A DNA stretch of 64,000 nucleotides, taken from Arthrobacter sp. UKPF54-2. GTDB taxonomy: Bacteria > Actinomycetota > Actinomycetes > Actinomycetales > Micrococcaceae. The notes under the pieces were generated by a model that had not been told where the DNA came from, searched no databases, and saw only the letters and a list, made by a program, of their open reading frames with translations. The translations under genes were made by a program, and so were the position numbers. Every line of letters starts with the position of its first letter. Within the stretch, counting starts at the first letter, position 1. The stretch lies in NCBI RefSeq assembly GCF_007858535.1, contig NZ_CP040174.1:2852001-2916000 (forward strand), written 5' to 3'. Positions 8,565 to 17,481 of the stretch are shown here, piece by piece.

Positions 8565-9482
8565 ATGTCGCGCCGTTACCCGGAAGCCGGGCCCCGTAGC
8601 GCAGTCCACCCGGGCACGGGCCCGGCCCGGCACCGCTGGGCCGCCAGCCTGGGCCCGGCACGGCAGGAGGCCCTGCTCGACGCCACACCGGCCGTGCCGG
8701 CACCGGCCGTGCCGGTACCGGCCGAAGCAGTGGCTGCTGCCCCCGCCTGGGCAGGCCCCGCGGACCCCGCTTCGGGGTTCCCGGCGGCGAGGTTCAGGTG
8801 GCGCACCGGCCGCGCTGCCGCGGCGTTGCTCGCGGCGATTTCGGTGCTGCTGGGAGGCTGGTTCTGGTGGCAGGCCGCCGTCGGCGCACCCCGGTCCCAG
8901 CCACTGGGGGAACCCTCCAACGCAGGTACGGAGGACCGTGCGGGTCCTGCCGGTGCCGGGGCTGGTGAGCCGCGTTCCGGCGGCCAGGACGGCTCTGGCC
9001 CGGCCGGAGCCGAGCCCTCCGGCGCCGCGACCGGGGGCACGATCGTAATCCACGTTGCCGGCGCCGTGGCGCGCCCCGGGATTGTGCAGCTCCCGGCCGG
9101 AAGCCGGCTCCACGAGGCCATCACGGCCGCCGGCGGAAGCACGGGAACCGCCGACCTGGACCGGCTCAATCTCGCCGCCATCCTTGAGGACGGCCAAAAG
9201 ATCCTCGTCCCGGAGCGCGGCAGCACCGACGCCGCCGACGTCGGAGCCGGAGCCGACGGGTCGGGTGCTCCCGGCGGCACAGGGCCCCCGGCCAAGGTCA
9301 ACCTCAACACCGCCGGGGTCGAAGAATTGGCGACGCTGCCGCGGGTCGGGCCGGTCCTGGCCCAGCGGATCGTGGACTGGCGCAAGCAGCACGGCCGGTT
9401 CGGCCGCGTGGAGGAACTCGACGCCGTCGAAGGGGTGGGCCCCAAACTGCTGGAGGCCCTGCTGCCGCTGGTGAGGGTCTGA
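8565..9482 (+). CDS. comEA: ComEA-type helix-hairpin-helix DNA-binding protein
   Basis: A 305-residue single-pass membrane protein. One transmembrane helix lies near residues 86-106 (ALLAAISVLLGGWFWW), followed by a low-complexity Gly/Ala linker, a SLBB domain (VIHVAGAVARPGIVQLPAGS) and a C-terminal helix-hairpin-helix domain (KVNLNTAGVEELATLPRVGP). In transformable bacteria ComEA binds incoming DNA outside the membrane and hands it to ComEC, whose gene follows one base after the stop. The N-terminal 80 residues are Ala/Pro-rich, including a 15-nt tandem repeat near 8694-8725. Whether this organism is transformable is not known from the window. Confidence 0.9.
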   Translation: MSRRYPEAGPRSAVHPGTGPARHRWAASLGPARQEALLDATPAVPAPAVPVPAEAVAAAPAWAGPADPASGFPAARFRWRTGRAAAALLAAISVLLGGWFWWQAAVGAPRSQPLGEPSNAGTEDRAGPAGAGAGEPRSGGQDGSGPAGAEPSGAATGGTIVIHVAGAVARPGIVQLPAGSRLHEAITAAGGSTGTADLDRLNLAAILEDGQKILVPERGSTDAADVGAGADGSGAPGGTGPPAKVNLNTAGVEELATLPRVGPVLAQRIVDWRKQHGRFGRVEELDAVEGVGPKLLEALLPLVRV

Positions 9483-9483
9483 C

Positions 9484-11460
9484 ATGGCCGCAGGGCAAGA
9501 ACGCCGCTGGCAATTCTTCCGTGACGCCGCCGCAGGAACCATGGCCCGGGCCGCCGCGACGGAAGAGCGGGCGCCTGCCGCAGCAGTGTTGCCAGTGGGG
9601 GTCCGGGCTGCCGGATCCGCACGGGCCGCCCTGAGCTGGATCCATCACCGCGTCAGGGCCGCGCTGCAGGAACGGGTCACTGCAGCCGTCGGGCCGGAGC
9701 GGCGGCGCCGCACCGATCTCCGGCTGGTGCCCGCAGCGCTGCTGGTCTGGGGGACGGCCCTTGCCGCCGGACGGCTGGAACCACCGGCCATAGTGGGCCT
9801 CTGCGCCGGCCTCGCGGCGGCTGCCCTGGCGCTGCTGGCACCCTGGCGCCGGCACTCACACGGACGCCGGCGCCGCAGACCTGCCCCGCGCAGCCTGCGG
9901 GCCACCGTGGCCGCGGCGCTGCTGCTCTCCTGCGCCGCGGCGGCCCACGCGGGCGTGGCGTCCGTTCAGCGGCATGAGGGCGCCGTCGCTGAGGCCGTCG
10001 CCGGTGGCGCCTCCGTGGTGGCCGAACTGGAAGTCGCAGGGGTGCCGAGGCGGCTTGGGGGAGCAGCGGCCCCTGGCCTCGCCGAACGCTGGGCAGTCCC
10101 CGCCACGGCCCTGGTGCTGGTGTTTGAGGGCCGCCGGGTGGAGTCCGGCACGCCGCTGCTGGTGCTGGGCGGCGACGACTGGGCAGTCGCCGAACCGGGC
10201 CAGCGGATCAGGACCACGGGCCGGCTCAAGCCGGCCGGCCCCGGCGAAGCGGAGGCCGGAATGCTGTCCGCCTCGTCCGCCCCGGTCCGCCTGGCGACGC
10301 CCGCCGGCTGGCAACGAGCCCCGGCCGGCCTGCGGAGCGGCTTCAGCGCCGCGGCGGCCAGACTACCGGGCGACGCCCGCGGGCTGCTGCCCGGCATGGT
10401 GACCGGCGACACTTCGGCACTGGACCCGCAACTCGCCGCGGCCATGAAGAACGTGGGGATGACCCACCTGACGGCGGTGAGCGGAGCCAACTGCAGTCTG
10501 GTCCTGGGGGTGCTGTTGCTGGCGGCGCGCAGTTTCCGGCTGCCGCGGCCAGCGGCAGCCGGCGGGGCCCTCGCCGGGCTCGGCCTGTTCGTCCTGATGG
10601 TGGGCCCGGAGGCGAGTGTACTGCGGGCCGCGGTGATGGGCGCGGTCGGACTCTCGGCACTGGCGTTCGGCCGGGCCGGCCGCGGCCTCAGCCTGCTCTG
10701 TGTGGCCTCCACCGGACTGCTGCTCGCCGACCCGGCGTTGGCGGCTGACTTCGGGTTTGTGTTGTCCGTGCTCGCCACTCTCGGCATTGTGCTTGCGGGC
10801 CGGCCGTTGATGGCCTGGCTGCCCGCCGTAGTGCCGCGCTGGTGCGCCGCCGGAATCGCGGTTCCGTTATCCGCCCAGCTGTTCTGCGGCCCCGTCATCG
10901 TGCTGCTGCAGCCGCAGTTCTCCAGCTACGCCCTGCCCGCGAACCTCGCCGCCGCCGCGCTGGTGCCCCCGGTCACCGTGGTGGGCACGGCTGCCGTACC
11001 GCTCGTCGCCCTCGTCCCCGGCCTGGCGGGGATTCCCCTCGCCGTCGCCGGTGCCTTCGCGGCCGCCGTGGCGGGCATCGCCCGGTACTTCGCGGCCCTG
11101 CCCGGCGCAGCCCTGCCCTGGCCGGAGGGTCCACTCGGTGCGTCCACGATGGCGTTGCTTTCCGTGCTGTCCCTGGCCGCCATCTGGGTCGTGACCCACC
11201 CTTCCGCCACCCTCGGCCGGGTCCGGATGCTCCAGGAACGGACGGCGTTCTTCCTGGCCGCCGGGCTGGACCGTCGAGCAGTTCCCGGGGTCGCCGGGCG
11301 CGTACCCCACGCGCCCGGCCGCCGCGGCTTGGTGGACCGTCCCCGCCGTGGCAGGCTTAGAGTCTGCAAACCAACTTCCCGGAGGAACCACCAGTGGCTG
11401 CTGCCCAGACCCAACGCACCCGGACCGCGGCCGCGAACACCGCCACCTGGCGCGACGTGA
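9484..11460 (+). CDS. comEC: ComEC/Rec2-type DNA channel protein without the C-terminal metallo-beta-lactamase domain
   Basis: A polytopic membrane protein of 658 residues. The competence domain is clear: GLLPGMVTGDTSALDPQ and MTHLTAVSGANCSLVLG precede a series of hydrophobic helices. Many ComEC proteins continue with a metallo-beta-lactamase-like domain; here no HxHxDH motif or related sequence is present, and the reading frame ends in a basic, low-quality tail that overlaps holA by 67 nt. A frameshift near 11270 into the +2 frame would give a stop at 11360, ahead of the holA ribosome binding site, but would not restore the missing domain. In the family the protein moves single-stranded DNA across the membrane. 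Confidence 0.85.
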   Translation: MAAGQERRWQFFRDAAAGTMARAAATEERAPAAAVLPVGVRAAGSARAALSWIHHRVRAALQERVTAAVGPERRRRTDLRLVPAALLVWGTALAAGRLEPPAIVGLCAGLAAAALALLAPWRRHSHGRRRRRPAPRSLRATVAAALLLSCAAAAHAGVASVQRHEGAVAEAVAGGASVVAELEVAGVPRRLGGAAAPGLAERWAVPATALVLVFEGRRVESGTPLLVLGGDDWAVAEPGQRIRTTGRLKPAGPGEAEAGMLSASSAPVRLATPAGWQRAPAGLRSGFSAAAARLPGDARGLLPGMVTGDTSALDPQLAAAMKNVGMTHLTAVSGANCSLVLGVLLLAARSFRLPRPAAAGGALAGLGLFVLMVGPEASVLRAAVMGAVGLSALAFGRAGRGLSLLCVASTGLLLADPALAADFGFVLSVLATLGIVLAGRPLMAWLPAVVPRWCAAGIAVPLSAQLFCGPVIVLLQPQFSSYALPANLAAAALVPPVTVVGTAAVPLVALVPGLAGIPLAVAGAFAAAVAGIARYFAALPGAALPWPEGPLGASTMALLSVLSLAAIWVVTHPSATLGRVRMLQERTAFFLAAGLDRRAVPGVAGRVPHAPGRRGLVDRPRRGRLRVCKPTSRRNHQWLLPRPNAPGPRPRTPPPGAT

Positions 11461-12407
11461 CTCCGGCGCCGGTGGTCCTGGTCGGCGGCCCCGAGGACTA
11501 CCTTGGGTCCCGCGCCATGGACCGGATCCGCTCCCAGGTCCGGGCGGCCGCGCCCGACGTCGAGGTCACCCGGCTGAACGCGGGCAGCTACGAGCCCGGC
11601 ACCCTGGCCATGAACGTCAGCCCGTCCCTCTTCGGCGAGCAGAAGCTGATCGAGGTTGAGGGCCTGGAGGCCATGAATGACGCCTTTCTCGCCGACGCCC
11701 TGAAATACCTGGCCCAGCCCGAGCCCGACGCCGTGCTGGTGCTCCGCCATGGCGGGGGAGTGCGGGGCAAGAAACTCCTGGACGCGATCAAGGCCGGCGG
11801 CTGGCCGGTGGTTGACTGCCAGCCTTTGAAGAAGGACGTGGACAAAGCCTCTTTCGTCACGTCCGAGTTCAAGGCGGCCGCCCGCCGGATTGAGCCCGAC
11901 GCCGTGCATGCCCTGGTCAACGCCGTCGGCGCGCAGCTGGCCGAGCTCGCAGCCGCCTGCAGCCAGCTGATCGCTGACGCCACCACAGCCGTCGACACCG
12001 ACATGGTGGACCGTTACTACGGCGGCCGGGTCGAAGCGTCAGCGTTCAAGGTCGCCGACGCCGCCATGGCCGGCAATGCACCGCTGGCCCTCTCCACGCT
12101 CCGCCACGCCCTGGACACCGGAGCGGACCCGGTGCCGATCGTCGCGGCCCTGGCGTCTAAGCTGCGCTCCCTGGCCAAGGTCGCGGGAGCCTCGGGCTCA
12201 TCCGCGCAGATCGCCAAGCAGCTGGGCATGCAGCCCTGGCTGGTGGAGCAGGCGCAGCGCGAGGTCAGGCGCTGGACGCCGGAAGGCCTGGTCCGGTCCA
12301 TCCAGGTCACTGCCGAGGCGGACGCGCAGGTCAAGGGGCTCTCGCGCGACCCGGTTTACGCCGTCGAACACGCCGTGACGGTGATTGCCGGATCGGTGCG
12401 CCGCTAA
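11394..12407 (+). CDS. holA: DNA polymerase III subunit delta
   Basis: A 337-residue protein of the HolA family, the clamp-loader subunit that opens the sliding clamp during replication. It is recognised by its N-terminal AAA-like part (VVLVGGPEDYLGSRAMDRIR), the SLFGEQKLIEVEGLE block and the C-terminal helical domain (LRHALDTGADPVPIVAALASKLRSL). GTG at 11394 is preceded by GGAGGAA (11381-11387), which fixes the start. Position between comEC and rpsT is the usual one in actinobacteria. The 3' end is closed by the hairpin at 12455. Confidence 0.94.
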   Translation: MAAAQTQRTRTAAANTATWRDVTPAPVVLVGGPEDYLGSRAMDRIRSQVRAAAPDVEVTRLNAGSYEPGTLAMNVSPSLFGEQKLIEVEGLEAMNDAFLADALKYLAQPEPDAVLVLRHGGGVRGKKLLDAIKAGGWPVVDCQPLKKDVDKASFVTSEFKAAARRIEPDAVHALVNAVGAQLAELAAACSQLIADATTAVDTDMVDRYYGGRVEASAFKVADAAMAGNAPLALSTLRHALDTGADPVPIVAALASKLRSLAKVAGASGSSAQIAKQLGMQPWLVEQAQREVRRWTPEGLVRSIQVTAEADAQVKGLSRDPVYAVEHAVTVIAGSVRR

Positions 12408-12454
12408 CCCCGAGGGCGGCGGCTCGCCTGGGTCGGTATTCCGCATTAACTGGC

Positions 12455-12485
12455 TGTGGCCGGCACCCAGGGGGTGCCGGCCACA
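12455..12485. terminator. Bidirectional terminator between holA and rpsT
   Basis: A perfect 14-bp stem (12455-12468 with 12472-12485) and 3-nt loop sits between the convergent holA and rpsT genes, so it can end transcripts from both sides. Confidence 0.8.
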
Positions 12486-12513
12486 ATCATCAGTTCAGTT
12501 GAACTGGAAAACC

Positions 12514-12774
12514 TTAGAGTGCGTTGACCTTCTTGGAGATCGCGGACTTGCGGTTTGCAGCGTTGTTCTTGTGAAGAACACCCTTGCTGACAGCCTTGTC
12601 GAGCTTCCGGCTGGCAGAAACCAATGCAGCAGTAGCGGCATCCTTGTCGGTGGACTCAACGGCGGTGTTGACGGCGCGGATGGCCGTCTTCAGCTCGGAC
12701 TTGACTGCGTTGTTGCGCAGGCGAGCCTTTTCGTTGGTCAGGATGCGCTTCTTCTGGGACTTGATATTAGCCAC
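12514..12774 (-). CDS. rpsT: 30S ribosomal protein S20
   Basis: An 86-residue, lysine-rich protein beginning [20 protein letters not shown], the signature of bacterial S20, which binds 16S rRNA in the body of the small subunit. Length is normal. The start is a GTG at 12774, with only a weak purine stretch upstream. S20 is a monocistronic gene here. Its upstream region to about 12900 would be a long 5' leader if the -10 at 12907 is used. Confidence 0.97.
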   Translation of the reverse strand: MANIKSQKKRILTNEKARLRNNAVKSELKTAIRAVNTAVESTDKDAATAALVSASRKLDKAVSKGVLHKNNAANRKSAISKKVNAL

Positions 12775-12906
12775 GTGTGAACTCTCTTTTTCAATGCGGA
12801 AAATGGTCTAGAGGGCTTTCAGATTGGCCATTGACTGAGCGGCGTGGGGATACCTATGGCGACCAACCATCTGTGGCCGTCGACCTGCACGGACACACAG
12901 CTGTCA

Positions 12907-12912
12907 ATACTA
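12907..12912 (-). promoter_or_regulatory. Candidate -10 element for rpsT
   Basis: On the minus strand TAGTAT lies about 133 nt upstream of the rpsT start in the short gene-free stretch 12775-12997. It would give a leader of roughly 125 nt. A TTGACA follows on the same strand but has no matching -10 at normal spacing. Confidence 0.35.
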
Positions 12913-12997
12913 GCAGAGACGCGCGCCCGGTGGCGATTTCCGGCGGCCGCCGCGGGTCGCGGGCGTCCCTGTATGCCGGGGTCCCCGGACGCGTGAG

Positions 12998-13582
12998 TCA
13001 GGACCAGCCGTGCCGGTCGCGCAGCGCCGCGGAGATGGCGCGGAACCGTCCGGCATCGAGAATGGCACCCTCGCGCCGCACGTCCCGGGGGCTGATCTGC
13101 AGGACGCGGTCCAGTCTCGCCTCACTCGGTCGCCACTGCCGGTCCCAGGGCCCGGTGCCGATGTCGACGTAGTCGTCGGCGCGGCGGCCGTCGCCGTCGT
13201 GGTCCTTGCTGGTGAGCATCAGGCCGAGCAGGTAGCGGCCCTTGCTCCCCACCAGCAGCACCGGGCGGTCCTTGCCCCGGGTGTGGTCCTCCTCGAACGG
13301 CACCCAGGTCCAGACGATCTCGCCGGGTTCAGGCCGGCCGTTGGCGGCGGGGCTGTACTGCACCGTGGCCTTGCCGCGGAAATCGCCCGGGTAGGTGCCG
13401 GTGAGTCCGCCGGAAGTGCCCGGGGACGTACCGCCGGCGGGGCGGCCGGGGGTGCGGCCGGGGGTACGGCCGGGCTTGCCGCCGGGGCGCCGCGTTTGAG
13501 CCGGCGCACCGCCGCCGAGCCGGTCGAGGAAGCGCAGGGCGCCGCGGACGGCGTTGCCGAGGGAACGGAGATTCATGGCCAT
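12998..13582 (-). CDS. PemK/MazF-like protein, no partner antitoxin nearby
   Basis: A 194-residue protein whose C-terminal 110 residues fit the PemK/MazF fold: RPEPGEIVWTWVPFEEDHT, then GKDRPVLLVGSKGRYLLGLMLTS and a final LDRVLQISPRDVRREGAILD. In the family these are endoribonuclease toxins. The N-terminal part is a Pro/Gly/Thr-rich linker with a short GRTPGRTPGRPAGG repeat. No antitoxin-sized gene adjoins it, and this large, solitary form may not act as a toxin. The ATG at 13582 is preferred over 13576 because TAGGGT lies 6 nt upstream. Confidence 0.75.
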   Translation of the reverse strand: MAMNLRSLGNAVRGALRFLDRLGGGAPAQTRRPGGKPGRTPGRTPGRPAGGTSPGTSGGLTGTYPGDFRGKATVQYSPAANGRPEPGEIVWTWVPFEEDHTRGKDRPVLLVGSKGRYLLGLMLTSKDHDGDGRRADDYVDIGTGPWDRQWRPSEARLDRVLQISPRDVRREGAILDAGRFRAISAALRDRHGWS

Positions 13583-13588
13583 GGGGAA

Positions 13589-13594
13589 ACCCTA
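13589..13594 (-). promoter_or_regulatory. -10 element for the PemK-like gene
   Basis: TAGGGT (minus strand) ends 6 nt before the ATG at 13582, the leaderless arrangement. Confidence 0.5.
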
Positions 13595-13810
13595 CCGGCC
13601 GGCTACCGGCCATCGTCCGGCCAACACCCGGCCGGCGCACGTGCAGACTGATGCAGGGCCACGCTCCGGGACGTGGGAGACTATAAGGAACGAGAAATGC
13701 GGCGTGCCGCAGCGCGGTGGAACAGGCAACAATGGAACACCGGCTGCGTTCGTCCGTGGAACAGCCAGCCAGTACAGCTCCCAGGTATTGCCAAACAGTA
13801 AGGACCCTGC

Positions 13811-15664
13811 GTGTCTCCCATGGCCCGCACCGCCCCGGTGCCTGCCGCAACAGATCCGGCCCTCATCCGGAACTTCTGCATCATTGCGCATATTGACCAC
13901 GGCAAGTCCACGCTGGCCGACCGGATGCTCCAGTACACCGGCGTCGTGCAGTCCCGCGACATGAAGGCCCAGTACCTGGACCGGATGGACATCGAGCGCG
14001 AACGCGGCATCACCATCAAGTCGCAGGCCGTCCGGATGCCGTGGGAACTCGACGGCACCAGCTACGCGCTGAACATGATCGACACCCCCGGCCACGTCGA
14101 CTTCACCTACGAGGTGTCCCGCTCGCTGGCCGCATGTGAGGGCGCCGTGCTGCTCGTGGACGCGGCCCAGGGCATTGAGGCGCAGACGCTCGCCAACCTC
14201 TACCTGGCGATGGAGAACAACCTCACGATCATCCCGGTCCTGAACAAGATCGATCTGCCCGCGGCGCAGCCGGAGAAGTACGCGGAAGAACTCGCCAACC
14301 TGATCGGCGGCGTCCCGGACGAGGTGCTGCGCGTTTCCGGGAAGACCGGCGCCGGCGTCGAAGTCCTGCTGGACAAGATCGTCCGCGACCTCCCCGCCCC
14401 GGTCGGCGATCCGAACGCGCCCGCCCGGGCCATGATCTTCGACTCCGTCTACGACACCTACCGCGGCGTCGTCACCTACGTCCGCGTCGTCGACGGCATG
14501 CTCCACCCGCGCGAACGCATCCAGATGATGTCCACCCGCGCCACCCACGAACTCCTCGAAATCGGTGTCAGCTCCCCGGAGCCCACCCCGTCCAAGGGCC
14601 TGGGCGTCGGCGAGGTCGGCTACCTGATCACCGGCGTGAAGGACGTGCGCCAGTCCAAGGTCGGCGACACCGTCACCAACCTGGCCAAGCCGGCCAGTGA
14701 CTCGCTGCCCGGCTACGCCGACGCCAAGCCGATGGTCTTCTCCGGCCTGTACCCGCTCGACGGCACCGACTACCCGGTGCTGCGCGACGCGCTGGAAAAG
14801 CTGATGCTCAACGACGCCGCGCTGGTCTACGAGCCGGAAACATCGGCCGCGCTGGGCTTCGGCTTCCGCGTCGGTTTCCTGGGGCTGCTGCACCTGGAAA
14901 TCACCCGCGAGCGGCTCGAACGCGAGTACAAGCTGGACCTCATCTCCACCGCCCCCAACGTGGAGTACGAGGTGACGCTGGAGGACAAGAGGGTCGTCCA
15001 CGTCACCAACCCCAGCGAATACCCCACCGGCAAGGTCTCCGAAGTCCGCGAGCCGATGGTGGCGGCCACCATCCTGGCCCCGAACGAGTTCGTCGGCGCC
15101 ATCATGGAGCTGTGCCAGAGCCGCCGCGGCGTGATGGGCGGCATGGACTACCTCTCCGAGGACCGGGTGGAAATCCGCTACCGCCTCCCGCTGGCCGAAA
15201 TCGTCTTCGACTTCTTCGACATCCTCAAATCCAAGACCCGCGGCTACGGCTCGCTGGACTGGAAGGCCGACGGGGACCAGGTGGCCGACCTCGTCAAGGT
15301 GGACATCATGCTCCAGGGCGAGCAGGTGGACGCCTTCAGCGCCATCACCCACCGGGACAAGGCCTACGCCTACGGCGTGATGATGACCGGCAAGCTGCGC
15401 GAACTCATCCCGCGCCAGCAGTTCGAGGTGCCGATCCAGGCCGCGATTGGCTCCCGGATCATTGCCCGCGAAAGCATCCGGGCGATCCGCAAGGACGTCC
15501 TGGCCAAGTGCTACGGCGGTGACATCACCCGAAAGCGCAAACTGCTGGAGAAGCAGAAGGAAGGCAAAAAGCGCATGAAGATGGTGGGCCGCGTCGAGGT
15601 CCCGCAGGAGGCCTTCATCGCCGCCCTGACCACGGAAGAGTCCAAGGACAAGGCCAAGAAGTAG
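13811..15664 (+). CDS. lepA: Elongation factor 4 (LepA)
   Basis: A 617-residue translational GTPase that acts on ribosomes (back-translocation or initiation roles have been proposed). G1 is [14 protein letters not shown]3 DTPGHVDF, G4 NKID. The C-terminal LepA-specific domain is complete, ending in [20 protein letters not shown]. The GTG at 13811 with AAGGA about 7 nt upstream is the best start; an in-frame ATG at 13820 is possible. hemW starts 2 nt after the stop, so the two are co-transcribed. Confidence 0.97.
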   Translation: MSPMARTAPVPAATDPALIRNFCIIAHIDHGKSTLADRMLQYTGVVQSRDMKAQYLDRMDIERERGITIKSQAVRMPWELDGTSYALNMIDTPGHVDFTYEVSRSLAACEGAVLLVDAAQGIEAQTLANLYLAMENNLTIIPVLNKIDLPAAQPEKYAEELANLIGGVPDEVLRVSGKTGAGVEVLLDKIVRDLPAPVGDPNAPARAMIFDSVYDTYRGVVTYVRVVDGMLHPRERIQMMSTRATHELLEIGVSSPEPTPSKGLGVGEVGYLITGVKDVRQSKVGDTVTNLAKPASDSLPGYADAKPMVFSGLYPLDGTDYPVLRDALEKLMLNDAALVYEPETSAALGFGFRVGFLGLLHLEITRERLEREYKLDLISTAPNVEYEVTLEDKRVVHVTNPSEYPTGKVSEVREPMVAATILAPNEFVGAIMELCQSRRGVMGGMDYLSEDRVEIRYRLPLAEIVFDFFDILKSKTRGYGSLDWKADGDQVADLVKVDIMLQGEQVDAFSAITHRDKAYAYGVMMTGKLRELIPRQQFEVPIQAAIGSRIIARESIRAIRKDVLAKCYGGDITRKRKLLEKQKEGKKRMKMVGRVEVPQEAFIAALTTEESKDKAKK

Positions 15665-15666
15665 CC

Positions 15667-16905
15667 ATGCCAAGCGCGCTTCCCCTCGGTGACCCCGCGC
15701 CGCCGGACGGGCTCCTGCCCGGCCAGGCGCTGGAGGGCGCCGCGGAGCGGGCCTTCGGGCTCTACGTGCACATTCCGTTCTGCGCCGTACGCTGCGGCTA
15801 CTGTGACTTCAACACCTACACCGCCACCGAGCTCGGCGGCGGTGCCTCGCAGGACGCCTACGCCGGCACCGCCGTCGCCGAGGTGGAGTTCGCCGGCCGG
15901 GTGCTCGCAGCAACAGGTCTGCCGGAGCGCCGGCTCAGCACCGTCTTCTTTGGCGGCGGCACGCCGACGCTCTTGCCGGCGGCGGATCTGGCCAGCATCC
16001 TGGCGGCCGCCATCAGGACCTGGGGCCTGGAGCCCGGCGCCGAGGTCAGCACCGAGGCCAACCCGGACTCCGTCACCCCCGAATCCCTGCAGCTGCTCGC
16101 CGACGCCGGCTTCACCCGGGTTTCGTTCGGCATGCAGTCCGCCGTGCCGCACGTCCTGAAGGTCCTGGACCGCACCCACACGCCCAGCCGCGTGCCGCAG
16201 GTGGTCCAATGGGCCCGCGAGGCCGGCCTCGCCGTCAGCCTGGACCTGATCTACGGCACCCCCGGCGAGTCGCTGGAGGACTGGCGGTATTCGCTGGAGA
16301 CGGCGCTCTCCTACGGCCCGGACCACATCAGCGCCTACGCGCTGATTGTCGAGGACGGTACCAAGCTCGCCGCCCAGATCCGCCGCGGCGAGGTTCCCGG
16401 AATCGACGACGACGACCACGCCGCCAAGTACGAACTCGCCGACGAACTGATCACCGCCGCCGGGCTGGGCTGGTACGAGGTCAGCAACTGGGCGCGCACC
16501 CCTGAGCAGGCCTGCCGCCACAATCTGGCCTACTGGCGCGGGGACGACTGGTGGGGGATCGGACCGGGCGCCCACTCACATGTCGGCGGGGTCCGCTGGT
16601 GGAACGTCAAGCATCCCACGGCCTACGCGTCCCGGCTGGGCTCGGGCGTATCGCCGGCCGCCGGCCGGGAGACCCTCGATTCGGAAACCCGCCACGTCGA
16701 GCGCGTGATGCTCGAGGCCCGGCTGGTGACCGGACTGGACATCCCGGGCCTGGGCGGACTGGGGGACACCGGACGGCACGCCGTGGCCGGCCTGATTGCA
16801 GACGGGCTTGTGGATCCGGTCAAGGCCTTCAAGGGCCGCCTGGTGCTCACGCTCAAGGGGCGGCTGCTGGCGGACGCGGTGGTCCGCAGGATCCTGCCCG
16901 ACTAG
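15667..16905 (+). CDS. hemW: Radical SAM heme chaperone HemW (coproporphyrinogen-dehydrogenase-like)
   Basis: A 412-residue radical SAM enzyme with the 4Fe-4S cluster motif CAVRCGYC (Cys39, Cys43, Cys46) followed by DFNTYT, the mark of HemW rather than true HemN. The next conserved blocks are FFGGGTPTLL and VSTEANPDSV. HemW is thought to deliver heme to membrane respiratory enzymes; members were formerly called oxygen-independent coproporphyrinogen oxidase. The ATG follows the lepA stop by two bases, the usual actinobacterial order. Confidence 0.93.
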   Translation: MPSALPLGDPAPPDGLLPGQALEGAAERAFGLYVHIPFCAVRCGYCDFNTYTATELGGGASQDAYAGTAVAEVEFAGRVLAATGLPERRLSTVFFGGGTPTLLPAADLASILAAAIRTWGLEPGAEVSTEANPDSVTPESLQLLADAGFTRVSFGMQSAVPHVLKVLDRTHTPSRVPQVVQWAREAGLAVSLDLIYGTPGESLEDWRYSLETALSYGPDHISAYALIVEDGTKLAAQIRRGEVPGIDDDDHAAKYELADELITAAGLGWYEVSNWARTPEQACRHNLAYWRGDDWWGIGPGAHSHVGGVRWWNVKHPTAYASRLGSGVSPAAGRETLDSETRHVERVMLEARLVTGLDIPGLGGLGDTGRHAVAGLIADGLVDPVKAFKGRLVLTLKGRLLADAVVRRILPD

Positions 16906-16941
16906 GAGCAGCCCCCCGCGGGCCTCAAGTGTCCGTTCGCG

Positions 16942-17361
16942 CTACTTGATCCAGCGGAGGTTGTACTCGTAGCGGTGCGGCTGGCCGCGGTTGACGTGGA
17001 TGCCCGCGGCCACGGAGAAGCACGCGAGGGCAAGCCAGATGGCGGTCGCCAGGACAGCGAACAGGTTTCCGACCACCGGGACGAACACCAGCAGGTTGGC
17101 GAGGACGGCGGCGATCGTAGGCGGCAGCGTGAAGTTGAGGGCTTCCTTCGACTCCTGCGCGGTGAACGGGCCGCGGTCCTTGAAGATCAGGTAGATCAGC
17201 AGCGCGGGGATGCAGCCGAGGATGCCGCCAAAGTGCGCCAGGGTGGCCCACTGCCGGTCCTCGCTCGCCGTCAGCGGCAGGGCATTAGCGGGCACGCCGT
17301 GATACTGCGACTCGCCATGGCCTGCCTGGTGGTCCGTGTGTTCGCGTGCATCTTCTGCCAC
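16942..17361 (-). CDS. DUF4870 membrane protein
   Basis: A 139-residue protein with a polar N-terminus and three hydrophobic segments (about residues 41-60, 78-97, 100-121). The core ATLAHFGGILGCIPALLIYL...KEALNF is the DUF4870 (Tic20-like) pattern. Function is unknown. The GTG at 17361 has AAAGGACG 4 nt upstream. It is convergent with hemW, 36 nt away, and I saw no clear terminator between them. Confidence 0.85.
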   Translation of the reverse strand: MAEDAREHTDHQAGHGESQYHGVPANALPLTASEDRQWATLAHFGGILGCIPALLIYLIFKDRGPFTAQESKEALNFTLPPTIAAVLANLLVFVPVVGNLFAVLATAIWLALACFSVAAGIHVNRGQPHRYEYNLRWIK

Positions 17362-17481
17362 GTTTCGTCCTTTGGATTGCGGTGGAGCATTGGTACTTGT
17401 GGGGCCGCGGCCGCAACAAACGTTGCGGGCGCCGTTCCAAGAATACGTGCTCGGGCACCGAACCGGCGCACCGCAGGGCGG

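Noticed and set aside
8685..8726. Possible tandem repeat or CRISPR-like array in comEA
   Set aside because: Only two 15-nt copies inside a coding region, giving an Ala/Pro/Val-rich linker; no spacers.
13592..15673. A 693-codon minus-strand frame across lepA
   Set aside because: Shadow of lepA; the lepA protein is complete and conserved on the plus strand.
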